NCBI GenBank assembly: GCA_024036415.1
Contig: JAMWET010000915.1
Location: 1-64,000 of the forward strand
Direction: 5' to 3'
DNA length: 64,000 bases
Origin: Prochilodus magdalenae
Lineage: Eukaryota; Chordata; Actinopteri; Characiformes; Prochilodontidae
This document shows, in pieces, positions 1 to 9,996 of the stretch; the first letter of the stretch is position 1, and each line of letters opens with the position of its first letter. A program made the translations under genes and the position numbers. The notes below the pieces were generated by a model. The model ran no database searches. It had not been told where the DNA came from and saw nothing but the letters and a program-made list of their open reading frames with translations.

Positions 1-483
1 CGTGGCGGTGGACACCACTGCCTGCGCCTCGGCCTCTGGCAGGGGAGCGTGGCGGTGGACACCACTGCCTGCGCCTCGGCCTCTGGCAGGGGAGCGTGGC
101 GGTGGACACCACTGCCTGCGCCTCGGCCTCTGGCAGGGGAGCGTGGCGGTGGACACCACTGCCTGCGCCTCGGCCTCTGGCAGGGGAGCGTGGCGGTGGA
201 CACCACTGCCTGCGCCTCGGCCTCTGGCAGGGGAGCGTGGCGGTGGACACCACTGCCTGCGCCTCGGCATCTGGCAGGGGAGCGTGGCGGTGGACACCAC
301 TGCGTGGCGGTGGACGCCAGCGCCTCGGCCTCTGGCAGGGGAGCGTGGCGGTGGACACCACTGCCTGCGCCTCGGCCTCTGGCAGGGGAGCGTGGCGGTG
401 GACACCACTGCCTGCGCCTCGGCCTCTGGCAGGGGAGCGTGGCGGTGGACACCACTGCCTGCGCCTCGGCCTCTGGCAGGAGA
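1..483 (+). repeat. 47-bp GC-rich minisatellite, left arm
   Basis: About ten tandem copies of a 47-bp unit start at the window edge and end where the unique arm sequence begins. One internal junction near 300-330 is a truncated or fused unit, showing unequal exchange. The unit contains no stop triplet in any of the six frames, and 47 is not a multiple of 3. All frames therefore stay open and give apparent repeat proteins with a 47-residue period. I treat these as composition artefacts, not genes. The array continues to the left beyond the window. Confidence 0.95.
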
Positions 484-677
484 GCAGCTTGGAAAAGACC
501 TGTAGTCAAAGAACCAAAAAGAGAAAAAAATTCACAGGAAGTTCAGAGGCGTGTTCTGAGTGCGATGCTTATATTTATACTATGGGACTAGGTTTCTCAA
601 TCGCGGTGGAAATATCGCAAAATTCAAGCGTTTTCTCGTCTTCACCGTCATGGATAACACCGTTCAACTACCAAGCC

Positions 678-738
678 TTATAAATACTCATTTTAATTGG
701 CTTCTCTGATTGGCTGCTTGCTCATTAAATATGCAAAT
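678..738 (-). promoter_or_regulatory. Histone-promoter-like block, left arm (firing leftwards)
   Basis: Read on the minus strand, an octamer (ATTTGCAT, at 731-738) is followed by two CCAAT boxes (709-713 and 696-700) and a TATA-like box (678-686). This order and spacing is typical of vertebrate replication-dependent histone promoters. Transcription from it would run outward toward the minisatellite. No histone coding sequence follows. The elements are seen directly; promoter activity is inferred. Confidence 0.5.
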
Positions 739-2287
739 GTATGCAAAACACCCATCTAACATCAGTAAGCTAATGAAATTGTTGGTGTGTTGCACTCTGG
801 GAAGGTCATTTGCACTGCTGGAAGTCCGGCTCCATGATCCAGACTTGTTGCAGAAGAAGAACCAGAAACTTCAGGATGGAATGAAGATCCAGAAGACCAA
901 ATCCAGCTGAGACTCCTGGATTGAGAGTGTCCTGAAAGCATCACAGTGTTAGAGAGAGTGAAAACAATGACACTATAAATGTTCGGTTATGAGAGATCCT
1001 ATCTAGAACATTCCATCATGTTCTACGCTGTTAATGTCTGAAATCTGAGAAACTGCTATTCACTAATCCTCACTCAGCAGGTTGATGAGATACAGACATT
1101 TGCAGGTTGGTGTTTAGATGTCACTACTGACAGCACTGTTATTCATGTAGAAGACTGTATTAGTGTAGACTTTAACTAACCAGGTAAACATCAGGACACA
1201 ACCAGCAGAACAAAGAACAGTGCTCCAACAACCCATACCATCCAACACGCCACAGTAGAACCATAAAGAACAGCAGAGCTGCTCAAAACCAGTCCGACCC
1301 AACAAAAGCTGAGACCTTAAACTCTCCAAACACCACATAGAGCCCTACTGGGTTAGTTCCACATGGGGAGGTGGAGTAATGTAATTGTACTGCAGGACGT
1401 CTGTAATATTTATGACTGATTCACACGGGATAAGAAATCTCAGCATACATGACTGAGGTGGGAGTGGCTACTCGATTTACACACTGGCATCACCTCCAAA
1501 AACACATCCGCCAAACAACCAAACCAGTCCAACCATCGAACTATCCAGCCAACAGCCCCCTCTGACCACTGACCCAGAAGAGGATGATGACCGCCTCATA
1601 ACCCACTAATATTAACGATGAGATTTCAGCTAGAAAATCAGCAGCTACATGTTCATAACACGTATGTAGACTGTAGGCAGGATCGCACAGTCAGTAAAAT
1701 GACCGTCATGGCGCATTCATACAGGACGGAATTCACTGAGGACCTCTGGTAATAATTACACTACCCCACCTCCCCATGTACAACTGACCCCGTCCCCACA
1801 GGGCTAATGCTCAGTTATTATTCTGGCTGGGGATTTTTACAGACTTCCAGAATCACTATGGATGAAAACAGGTGAATGAATGGAGACTGAAATGTGAAAC
1901 TGGCTCACGCTTGATGTGAATATCTGAACAGCAGTGTCCTTATCTACTGTACCTGCTCATATACTTCCTGTACACTGTCTGTAGGACTGACTGCTACATT
2001 CAAACTCTGAGGGTCATTCACAGCATCTGAACTGTTTCCTGAAATACCAGAACAAGACGAGCCTAGCTACCAAATATCAACCAGCAGTAGAAGTCAGATA
2101 TAATAAACGATAGAGATCCACATATACGGAACAAATATACATTTGTTTGAAATTCTCTCATTTCTAGTTTATTTCTGTCTATGATAATATAGAATTGATC
2201 CACTGCAGTGCTAGGGGACACTGTTTATCATTAGCGAGAACGCCCTCATCACCAGCATCACCATTTCTGCACTGTCCCTCCTCATCA

Positions 2288-2359
2288 CCAGCAGAGGGCG
2301 CAGTTCTACAATGTCGTCAGCAAATAACGCAGACAGACACAGTGACCAGCAGATGGCGC
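2288..2359 (+). promoter_or_regulatory. Pair of CTCF-consensus sites, left arm
   Basis: Two 14-bp matches to the CTCF core lie on the plus strand: CCAGCAGAGGGCGC at 2288-2301 and CCAGCAGATGGCGC at 2346-2359, both fitting CCASYAGRKGGCRS. They are 58 bp apart in the same orientation. The mirrored arm carries the same pair in the opposite orientation. The motif match is direct; occupancy is not known. Confidence 0.55.
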
Positions 2360-3414
2360 AGTACTACACAGATCCTCCACTTCACCAGCAGCAGGTGAGG
2401 TTCATTACTAATTAGAGGCTTATAGATGTAAGAGACGCTGCTAAGCTACACCGTAAGCTCTCCTTCAACTGAAGCTAACTCAGCTTAGCTTAGTTTAGAC
2501 AAACCTCAGGTGGAGCTCTGATTGTTTAGTTTGGAGGACTGAACTCCTCTCGTCTTCATCTGGAACACCAACACGAGAACCACAGCCCTTCAAAGAAACT
2601 AGTGGTGAACTAAACTCCCCAAAGAGAGAGGAGCCAGGACTGTAGGTGATCTGAATGTTTCCAGTGCAGATCAGGAGCTTATCTGTGATCTCACTGTTTT
2701 CTCTCTGTGAGTAAAGTGCACTGTGTGGATCTAGCAGATCTCTCCAGCAGTCAGAAACTATCGTTCCAGGTGAGAGGAAAGTCTCTATAATCACTATTAC
2801 AGAGCACTAAGAGCACCAGAATGGAGTCTAGAACGCTAGAACATTGATATTTATACAGCTGTCACTGTGTAAACACTTCACAAAGGTAATGCTAACACTA
2901 TTAGCGTGTATGCTAGCAGCTAGAGAGTGTTTTAGTGAATATCCTGCACATTAATGTTTAATAGATGAACAGTTAAGCCCTCCTGAGGTTTGTAAACGGA
3001 GCTCTGAGCAGATCTGGTCTTGCTGAAGATTCACTGTTTCTGTTTTGGTCTTGTATCTTTCCATTTTCCCACCGTTTACTAAAATAACAGCTTCATTTCA
3101 TTTCAGAATAAAGTCTGATCAGCCTACCTGACTCTGGAGCCGTCCTTCTCTCCTCCATTTAGAGTCCCTCCCCTTCTAACACCACTCCTGATTGGCTGAT
3201 CTGTGAACATGTCCTTGTCTGATTGGTCTGTGACTGATGTTTGTTAACTCTGAGACAGTTTAGAGATCTTCTTGGGCTGTTTAATATTATGGGTCATAGT
3301 TCACAGGATACTCCGAGCCTCATGTTTGTGGAATGTCTGGAGATTTGGCTATGAATGTGAATGTTATGTTCTGCATGTTAATTGTTAAAACAGTATCGTC
3401 AGCTCCTCTCTCCC

Positions 3415-3663
3415 CTCCCTTCAGGACTTGTACAGCACCCGCCTCACGCTACAGCCCTCCGCATGGCAGGAGATCCTGCCCACCCACTACACAGCTTTTT
3501 CAGGGAGGAGACTGCGGAGTCTCTGGGCTGGGACCAGCAGAGTGAGGGACGGCTCCATCCACCAGGCTGTCAGGATGCTGAACTCTCTCCTTGTTCTGCC
3601 CCAACTCCCACTTCTGCTTCCTGCACACACAAACTGAGCACCCTGAACCCCCATCAGTACTGA
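3415..3663 (+). mobile_element. LINE 3'-end fragment, left arm
   Basis: The frame beginning near 3428 reads like the C-terminal end of a fish non-LTR reverse-transcriptase polyprotein: a DLYSTR segment, then GRRLRSLWAGTSRVRDGS and a QAVRMLNSL end. It resembles the better-preserved L2-like copy near 42.2 kb. No upstream RT domain is present, so it is a 5'-truncated relic. The sequence after it, to about 3950, looks like LINE 3' UTR. Confidence 0.6.
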
Positions 3664-4185
3664 ACTGGGATGCTCACACTTTAAACAGCTCTTTGGATTT
3701 TATCCTTGCACTCCCACTTAACCCCCCCATTAACACCGAACTGTGACTTTCTCAACTGGTCTGACTCTTCCTCCTGGGTTTGGTTGAGTCTGTCCAGTTT
3801 AGACATCATTTATTAGATATCTGCTGGTCTGCTGTTACCCCTGCTTTACTTCCCCTCTACTTTATACATGCCCCCCTAATTCTTAATCTGACAGACATGA
3901 TTATTATTTATTTATTTAACGCATCATTAAAATACCCAATGGTTTTATCTATGTAATAAAAAAGGAAGGGGGGGGTTACCAAGACTTTTTTTCTGCAGTG
4001 AGCAGCTCTAACAGGGAGAGCTTTTACAGTTCAGTGGTTGGATGACACATTCATATTAAAATACACAAAGGTCAGTAAATGCTGCTGCGACTACAGAATA
4101 AAGACCTGGAGCTACAGTGCAATAGCATGTGTTGGACCCGTGTCATGTGGTGTGGTCAAGAACAGGTGCTGAATCAACCGCTGAG

Positions 4186-4668
4186 TCAAATATGGTGTAG
4201 GTGGTGTGTTCAGAGTAGTGTTAAGAGTTCGTAAGGTTGTGGGTTCGAGTTTTAAGACTTTGATTTTTCATGTGTTCACGGTGATAAACACAAAGACAGA
4301 TGTGTTTAAAAGAAGCAGCTCAGTGTGCTGTTTAGTAGTGCAGTGGTAGAAGTTGTGTGCTGGGAACCAAAAGGTTGTGGATTCAGTTCTGTTTTGGTTT
4401 TTCATGGTGGAGAAAACATCAAGACAAATGTTCAAATAAAAGACTCTCAGGGCATCAGTGTGTGGCACAGTGGTATAAGCCGTGTGCCTGAGAGAAGGAG
4501 GTTGTGGGTTTGAATCTCCCTTTAAGCTGAGCTTTTCATGGGGAAGAGAGGAGAAACACAGAGACTAATGTTTAAAAAGTACAAGCTGTGTTTGAGATCC
4601 TGTGGCTCACTGGTAGATGCCAGGCCTCTGAGATCAGGAGGTTATCGGTTCAAATCCCGATCAGGGTC
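4186..4668 (+). repeat. Tandem array of four tRNA-like modules, left arm
   Basis: Four units of about 110-140 bp each carry an A-box-like stretch, a B-box-like stretch (for example GGGTTTGAATCTCC at 4506 and GGTTCAAATCC at 4647) and a shared linker resembling TTTTCATGG..AAACACA..AATGTTTAAA. The innermost module (4596-4668, 73 nt) folds as a cloverleaf. It has a 7-bp acceptor stem GATCCTG/CAGGGTC with one wobble, a 3-bp D stem, a 5-bp anticodon stem, a 7-nt loop, and a 5-bp T stem with an 8-nt loop. The anticodon loop lacks the usual U33, so a decoding tRNA is unlikely. It reads as tRNA-derived, SINE-like sequence amplified in tandem. Confidence 0.6.
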
Positions 4669-4825
4669 TCACGGTGATGGGCACATGCACAGGGTGAAGG
4701 TGGTTGGTGGACGATGGATGTTTGAGGAGAGCAAACCCAAGAAAGGGGGGAAGCATGAGGGGCTTCCCCCCTGGGCCTCCCAAGAGAAAGGAAGCAGGGG
4801 TTATGGAACTCTCAACTACCAGTTT

Positions 4826-4951
4826 TAATTAGTAATCTACTAATTAGTAATCTACTAATTAGTAATCTACTAATTAGTAATCTACTAATTAGTAATCTAC
4901 TAATTAGTAATCTACTAATTAGTAATCTACTAATTAGTAATCTACTAATTA
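4826..4951. repeat. Central array of 15-bp palindrome-containing units
   Basis: About eight copies of a 15-bp unit (AGTAATCTACTAATT) lie at the centre of the large palindrome. Each unit junction forms the perfect 12-bp palindrome TACTAATTAGTA separated by ATC. TAATTA occurs nine times, every 15 bp from 4841 to 4951 and once at 4826. About 35 bp of unrepeated AT-rich sequence follows before the right arm starts. Confidence 0.95.
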
Positions 4952-5152
4952 GTATACAGGATAACTAACTGTCATTAAATATCCATAAAACTGGTTGTTG
5001 AGAGTTCCATAACCCCTGCTTCCTTTCTCTTGGGAGGCCCAGGGGGGAAGCCCCTCATGCTTCCCCCCTTTCTTGGGTTTGCTCTTCAGCCTTCATCCCT
5101 CCTCAAACATCCATCGTCCACCTTCACCCTGTGCATGTGCCCCTCACCATGA

Positions 5153-5632
5153 GACCCTGATCGGGATTTGAACCGATAACCTCCTGATCTCGGAGGCCTG
5201 GCATCTACCAGTGAGCCACAGGATCTCAAACACAGCTTGTACTTTTTAATCATTAGTCTCTGTGTTTCTCCTCTTCACCATGAAAAGCTCAGCTTAAAGG
5301 GAGATTCAAACCCACAACCTCCTCCTCTCAGGCACACGGCTTATACCACTGTGCCACAAACCCATTGCCTTACCCTGCTTTTTTTAAACATTTGTCTTGA
5401 TGTTTTTTCCACAATGAAAAATCAAAGCAAGACCAGAACCAACAACCTTCCATCTTCCAATCCCTGACTTCTACCACCAACCTACTAAACCACACAATGA
5501 GCTGCTTCTTTTAAACACATCTGTCTTTGTGTTTCTCAGAGTGAACACACAAAAACCCAGAGTCTTAAAACACCAGGTTTGAACCGACTACTCTGAACAC
5601 ATCACCTACACCAATAAGCCACCAGCTCTTCA
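5153..5632 (-). repeat. Tandem array of four tRNA-like modules, right arm
   Basis: This is the mirror copy of the left-arm array. The innermost module, 5225 down to 5153, is again 73 nt. Here the anticodon stem is a perfect CCTCC/GGAGG, whereas the left arm has one wobble pair at that place. The outermost module is better preserved here than on the left, with a readable A box (TGGCTTATTGG) and B box (CGGTTCAAACC) near 5570-5632. No run of four or more T that would clearly end Pol III transcription directly follows the innermost module. Confidence 0.6.
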
Positions 5633-6115
5633 GGAGAAAACCTTGTATTTGGATATTTGACTTTGTGCATCTATCTGTGCTCAGCAGATTCTTAACCTTT
5701 GGGTATTTTATTGCACTGTAGCTCCAGGTCTTTATTCTGTAGTCGCAGGTCTCGTTTTACTGACAGTGTGTTTAACTGTAAAAGCTCTCGGATGTCACTG
5801 CAGAAAAGTGATTATATTCTTTTGGTACCAGTAACCTGAAATAGTCTGTGAGATTAAGGTCTGTTTAAACCCTAGAATTAGGGGGGCATGTATAAAGTAG
5901 AGGGGAAGTAAAGCAGGGGTAACAGCAGACCAGCAGATATCTAATAAATGATGTCTAAACTGGACAGACTCAACCAAACCCAGGAGGAAGAGTCAGACCA
6001 GTTGAGAGTCACAGTTCGGTGTTAATGGGGGGGTTAAGTGGGAGTGCAAGGATAAAATCCAAAGAGCTGTTTAAAGTGTGAGCATCCCAGTTCAGTACTG
6101 ATGGGGGTTCAGGGT

Positions 6116-6357
6116 GCTCAGTTTGTGTGTGCAGGAAGCAGAAGTGGGAGTTGGGGCAGAACAAGGAGAGAGTTCAGCATCCTGACAGCCTGGTGGATGG
6201 AGCCGTCCCTCACTCTGCTGGTCCCAGCCCAGAGACTCCGCAGTCTCCTCCCTGAAAAAGCTGTGTAGTGGGTGGGCAGGATCTCCTGCCATGCGGAGGG
6301 CTGTAGCGTGAGGCAGGTGCTGTACAAGTCCTGAAGGGAGGGGAGAGAGGAGCTCAC
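6116..6357 (-). mobile_element. LINE 3'-end fragment, right arm
   Basis: Mirror copy of the relic at 3415-3663. Here the frame extends slightly further upstream (LPSLQDLYST...), which strengthens the match to the C-terminal end of fish L2-like LINE proteins. It has the same truncation, so the fragment was present before the arms were duplicated. Confidence 0.6.
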
Positions 6358-7390
6358 AATAAGGCTTTAACAGTTAACATGCAGAACATAACATTCACAT
6401 TCATAGCCAAATCTCCAGACATTCCACAAACATGAGGCTCGGAGTATCCTGTGAACTATGACCCATAATATTAAACAGCCCAAGAAGATCTCTAAACTGT
6501 CTCAGAGTTAACAAACATCAGTCACAGACCAATCAGACAAGGACATGTTCACAGATCAGCCAATCAGGAGTGGTGTTAGAAGGGGAGGGACTCTAAATGG
6601 AGGAGAGAAGGACGGCTCCAGAGTCAGGTAGGCTGATCAGACTTTATTCTGAAATGAAATGAAGCTGTTATTTTAGTAAACGGTGGGAAAATGGAAAGAT
6701 ACAAGACCAAAACAGAAACAGTGAATCTTCAGCAAGACCAGATCTGCTCAGAGCTCTGTTTACAAACCTCAGGAGGGCTTAACTGTTCATCTATTAAACA
6801 TTAATGTGCAGGATATTCACTAAAACACTCTCTAGCTGCTAGCATACACGCTAATAGTGTTAGCATTACCTTTGTGAAGTGTTTACACAGTGACAGCTGT
6901 ATAAATATCAATGTTCTAGCGTTCTAGACTCCATTCTGGTGCTCTTAGTGCTCTGTAATAGTGATTATAGAGACTTTCCTCTCACCTGGAACGATAGTTT
7001 CTGACTGCTGGAGAGATCTGCTAGATCCACACAGTGCACTTTACTCACAGAGAGAAAACAGTGAGATCACAGATAAGCTCCTGATCTGCACTGGAAACAT
7101 TCAGATCACCTACAGTCCTGGCTCCTCTCTCTTTGGGGAGTTTAGTTCACCACTAGTTTCTTTGAAGGGCTGTGGTTCTCGTGTTGGTGTTCCAGATGAA
7201 GACGAGAGGAGTTCAGTCCTCCAAACTAAACAATCAGAGCTCCACCTGAGGTTTGTGTAAGCTAAGCTGAGTTAGCTTCAGTTGAAGGAGAGCTTACGGT
7301 GTAGCTTAGCAGCGTCTCTTACATCTATAAGCCTCTAATTAGTAATGAACCTCACCTGCTGCTGGTGAAGTGGAGGATCTGTGTAGTACT

Positions 7391-7462
7391 GCGCCCTCTG
7401 CTGGTCACTGTGTCTGTCTGCGTTATTTGCTGACGACATTGTAGAACTGCGCCCTCTGCTGG
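7391..7462 (-). promoter_or_regulatory. Pair of CTCF-consensus sites, right arm
   Basis: Two perfect CCAGCAGAGGGCGC cores lie on the minus strand at 7391-7404 and 7449-7462. With the plus-strand pair at 2288-2359 they form a convergent arrangement about 5 kb apart, the orientation known for CTCF/cohesin loop anchors. The left-arm inner copy has T in place of G at one position that the consensus tolerates. Confidence 0.55.
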
Positions 7463-9026
7463 TGATGAGGAGGGACAGTGCAGAAATGGTGATGCTGGTG
7501 ATGAGGGCGTTCTCGCTAATGATAAACAGTGTCCCCTAGCACTGCAGTGGATCAATTCTATATTATCATAGACAGAAATAAACTAGAAATGAGAGAATTT
7601 CAAACAAATGTATATTTGTTCCGTATATGTGGATCTCTATCGTTTATTATATCTGACTTCTACTGCTGGTTAATATTTGGTAGCTAGGCTCGTCTTGTTC
7701 TGGTATTTCAGAAAACAGTTCAGATGCTGTGAATGACCCTCAGAGTTTGAATGTAGCAGTCAGTCTTACAGACAGTGTACAGGAAGTATATGAGCAGGTA
7801 CAGTAGATAAGGACACTGCTGTTCAGATATTCACATCAAGCGTGAGCCAGTTTCACATTTCAGTCTCCATTCATTCACCTGTTTTCATCCATAGTGATTC
7901 TGGAAGTCTGTAAAAATCCCCAGCGAGAATAATAACTGAGCATTAGCCCTGTGGGGACGGGGTCAGTTGTACATGGCGAGGTGGGGTAGTGTAATTATTA
8001 CCAGAGGTCCTCAGTGAATTCAGTCCTGTATGAAAGCTCCATGACGCTCATTTTACTGACTATGCAATCCTGCCTACAGTCTACATACGTGTTATGAACA
8101 TGTAGCTGCTGATTTTCTAGCTGAATCTCATCGTTACTATTAGTCGGTCATCATCCTCTTCTGGGTCGGTGGTCAGAGGGGGCTGTTGGCTGGATAGTTT
8201 GTTGGTTGGACTGGTTTGGTTGTTTGGCGGATGTGTTTTTGGAGGTGATGCCAGTGTGTAAATCGAGTAGCCACTCCCACCTCAGTCATGTATGCTGAGA
8301 TTTCTTATCCCGTGTGAATCAATCAGAAATATCACAGACGTCCTGCAGTACAATTACATTACTCCACCTCCCCATGTAGAACTAACCCCGTCCCAGTAGG
8401 GCTCTAGTCTCATCACAGACTGTGTTATGTGGTGTTTGGAGAGTTTAAGGTCTCAGCTTTTGTTGGGTCGGACTGGTTTTGAGCAGCTCTGCTGTTCTTT
8501 ATGGTTCTACTGTGGCGTGTTGGATGGTATGGGTTGTTGGAGCACTGTTCTTTGTTCTGCTGGTTGTGTCCTGATGTTTACCTGGTTAGTTAAAGTCTAC
8601 ACTAATACAGTCTTCTACATGAATAACAGTGCTGTCAGTAGTGACATCTAAACACCAACCTGCAAATGTCTGTATCTCATCAACCTGCTGAGTGAGGATT
8701 AGTGAATAGCAGTTTCTCAGATTTCAGACATTAACAGTGTAGAACGTGATGGAATGTTCTAGATAGGATCTCTCATAACCGAACATTTATAGTGTCATTG
8801 TTTTCACTCTCTCTAACAGTGTGATGCTTTCAGGATGCTCTCTATCCAGGAGTCTCAGCTGGATTTGGTCTTCTGCATCTTCATTCCATCCTGAAGTTTC
8901 TGGTTCTTCTTCTGCAACAAGTCTGGATCATGGAGCCGGACTTCCAGCAGTGCAAATGACCTTCCCACAGTGCAACACATCAACAATTTCATTAGCTTAC
9001 TGATGTTAGATGGGCGTTTTGCATAC

Positions 9027-9087
9027 ATTTGCATATTTAATGAGCAAGCAGCCAATCAGAGAAGCCAATTAAAATGAGTATTTATAA
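9027..9087 (+). promoter_or_regulatory. Histone-promoter-like block, right arm (firing rightwards)
   Basis: Octamer ATTTGCAT (9027-9034), CCAAT (9052-9056 and 9065-9069) and a TATA-like box (9079-9087) lie in that order on the plus strand. A second TATAAATA lies near 9186. Transcription would run into the minisatellite and on toward the 3' side of dchs2, which is transcribed in the opposite direction. A 39-codon ATG frame at 9114-9233 is broken by a TAG in the other arm, so I do not call a gene. Confidence 0.5.
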
Positions 9088-9267
9088 GGCTTGGTAGTTG
9101 AACGGTGTTATCCATGACGGTGAAGACGAGAAAACGCTTGAATTTTGCGATATTTCCACCGCGATTGAGAAACCTAGTCCCAGAGTATAAATATAAGCAT
9201 CGCACTCAGAACACGCCTCTGAACTTCCTGTGAATTTTTTTTCTTTCATGACTGGTCTTTTCCAAGC

Positions 9268-9996
9268 TGCTCCCCTGCCCAAGGCCGAGGCGCAGGCAGT
9301 GGTGTCCACCGCCACGCTCCCCTGCCAGAGGCCGAGGCGCAGGCAGTGGTGTCCACCGCCACGCTCCCCTGCCAGAGGCCGAGGCGCAGGCAGTGGTGTC
9401 CACCGCCACGCTCCCCTGCCAGAGGCCGAGGCGCAGGCAGTGGTGTCCACCGCCACGCTCCCCTGCCAGAGGCCGAGGCGCAGGCAGTGGTGTCCACCGC
9501 CACGCTCCCCTGCCAGAGGCCGAGGCGCAGGCAGTGGTGTCCACCGCCACGCTCCCCTGCCACAGGCCGAGGCGCAGGCAGTGGTGTCCACCGCCACGCT
9601 CCCCTGCCACAGGCCGAGGCGCAGGCAGTGGTGTCCACCGCCAGAGGCCGAGGCGCAGGCAGTGGTGTCCACCGCCACGCTCCCCTGCCAGAGGCCGAGG
9701 CGCAGGCAGTGGTGTCCACCGCCACGCTCCCCTGCCAGAGGCCGAGGCGCAGGCAGTGGTGTCCACCGCCACGCTCCCCTGCCAGAGGCCGAGGCGCAGG
9801 CAGTGGTGTCCACCGCCACGCTCCCCTGCCAGAGGCCGAGGCGCAGGCAGTGGTGTCCACCGCCACGCTCCCCTGCCCGAGGCCGAGGCCGAGGCGCAGG
9901 CAGTGGTGTCCACCGCCACGCTCCCCTGCCAGCGGCCGAGGCGCAGGCAGTGGTGTCCCCTGCCAGAGGTCGAGGCGCAGGCAGTGGTGTCCACCA
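9268..9996 (-). repeat. 47-bp GC-rich minisatellite, right arm
   Basis: About fifteen copies of the 47-bp unit, inverted relative to the left array. Units near 9630 and 9950 are shortened and one near 9885 carries a 6-bp duplication, the expected products of slippage or unequal exchange. Long open frames on both strands are a consequence of the stop-free unit and are not proposed as genes. The array ends at about 9996, the visible outer edge of the palindrome. Confidence 0.95.

Larger units (their letters stand above)
1..9996. mobile_element. Giant imperfect palindrome / foldback-like composite element
   Basis: The sequence of about 1-4826 reappears as its reverse complement at about 4988-9996. 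Matched landmarks have nearly constant coordinate sums: 4801 pairs with 5012, the CTCF motif at 2288-2301 with 7449-7462, and the octamer at 731-738 with 9027-9034. The sums drift only from about 9813 to 9750-9765, so the arms carry small net indels. Arms differ at scattered bases, so they are old or independently mutating copies. Order from the outside in: 47-bp minisatellite, promoter-like block, CTCF-like pair, LINE 3' end, tRNA-like array, then a centre of 15-bp repeats. No transposase gene is visible. The left terminus lies outside the window, so target-site duplications cannot be tested. Long inverted arms with subterminal tandem repeats recall foldback elements such as Galileo of Drosophila. 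The class assignment is inference. Confidence 0.85.

Noticed and set aside
1..683. Long overlapping frames encoding repeat proteins (MAVDTTACASASGRG type)
   Set aside because: They are translations of the 47-bp stop-free minisatellite in all three frames, most start at GTG rather than ATG, and they are mirrored on both strands in the right arm.
2495..2794. 99-codon frame identical in both arms (also at 6961-7260)
   Set aside because: Identity follows from the palindrome itself. The sequence shows no recognisable domain and I see no conservation beyond the surrounding non-coding sequence.
4596..4668. Functional tRNA gene
   Set aside because: The stems pair, but the T loop has eight bases, the anticodon loop lacks U33 and the unit is part of a degenerate tandem array. 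It is called tRNA-like only.
9114..9233. 39-codon ATG frame downstream of the right-arm promoter-like block
   Set aside because: The mirror copy in the left arm has a TAG after 23 codons, so the frame is not maintained.
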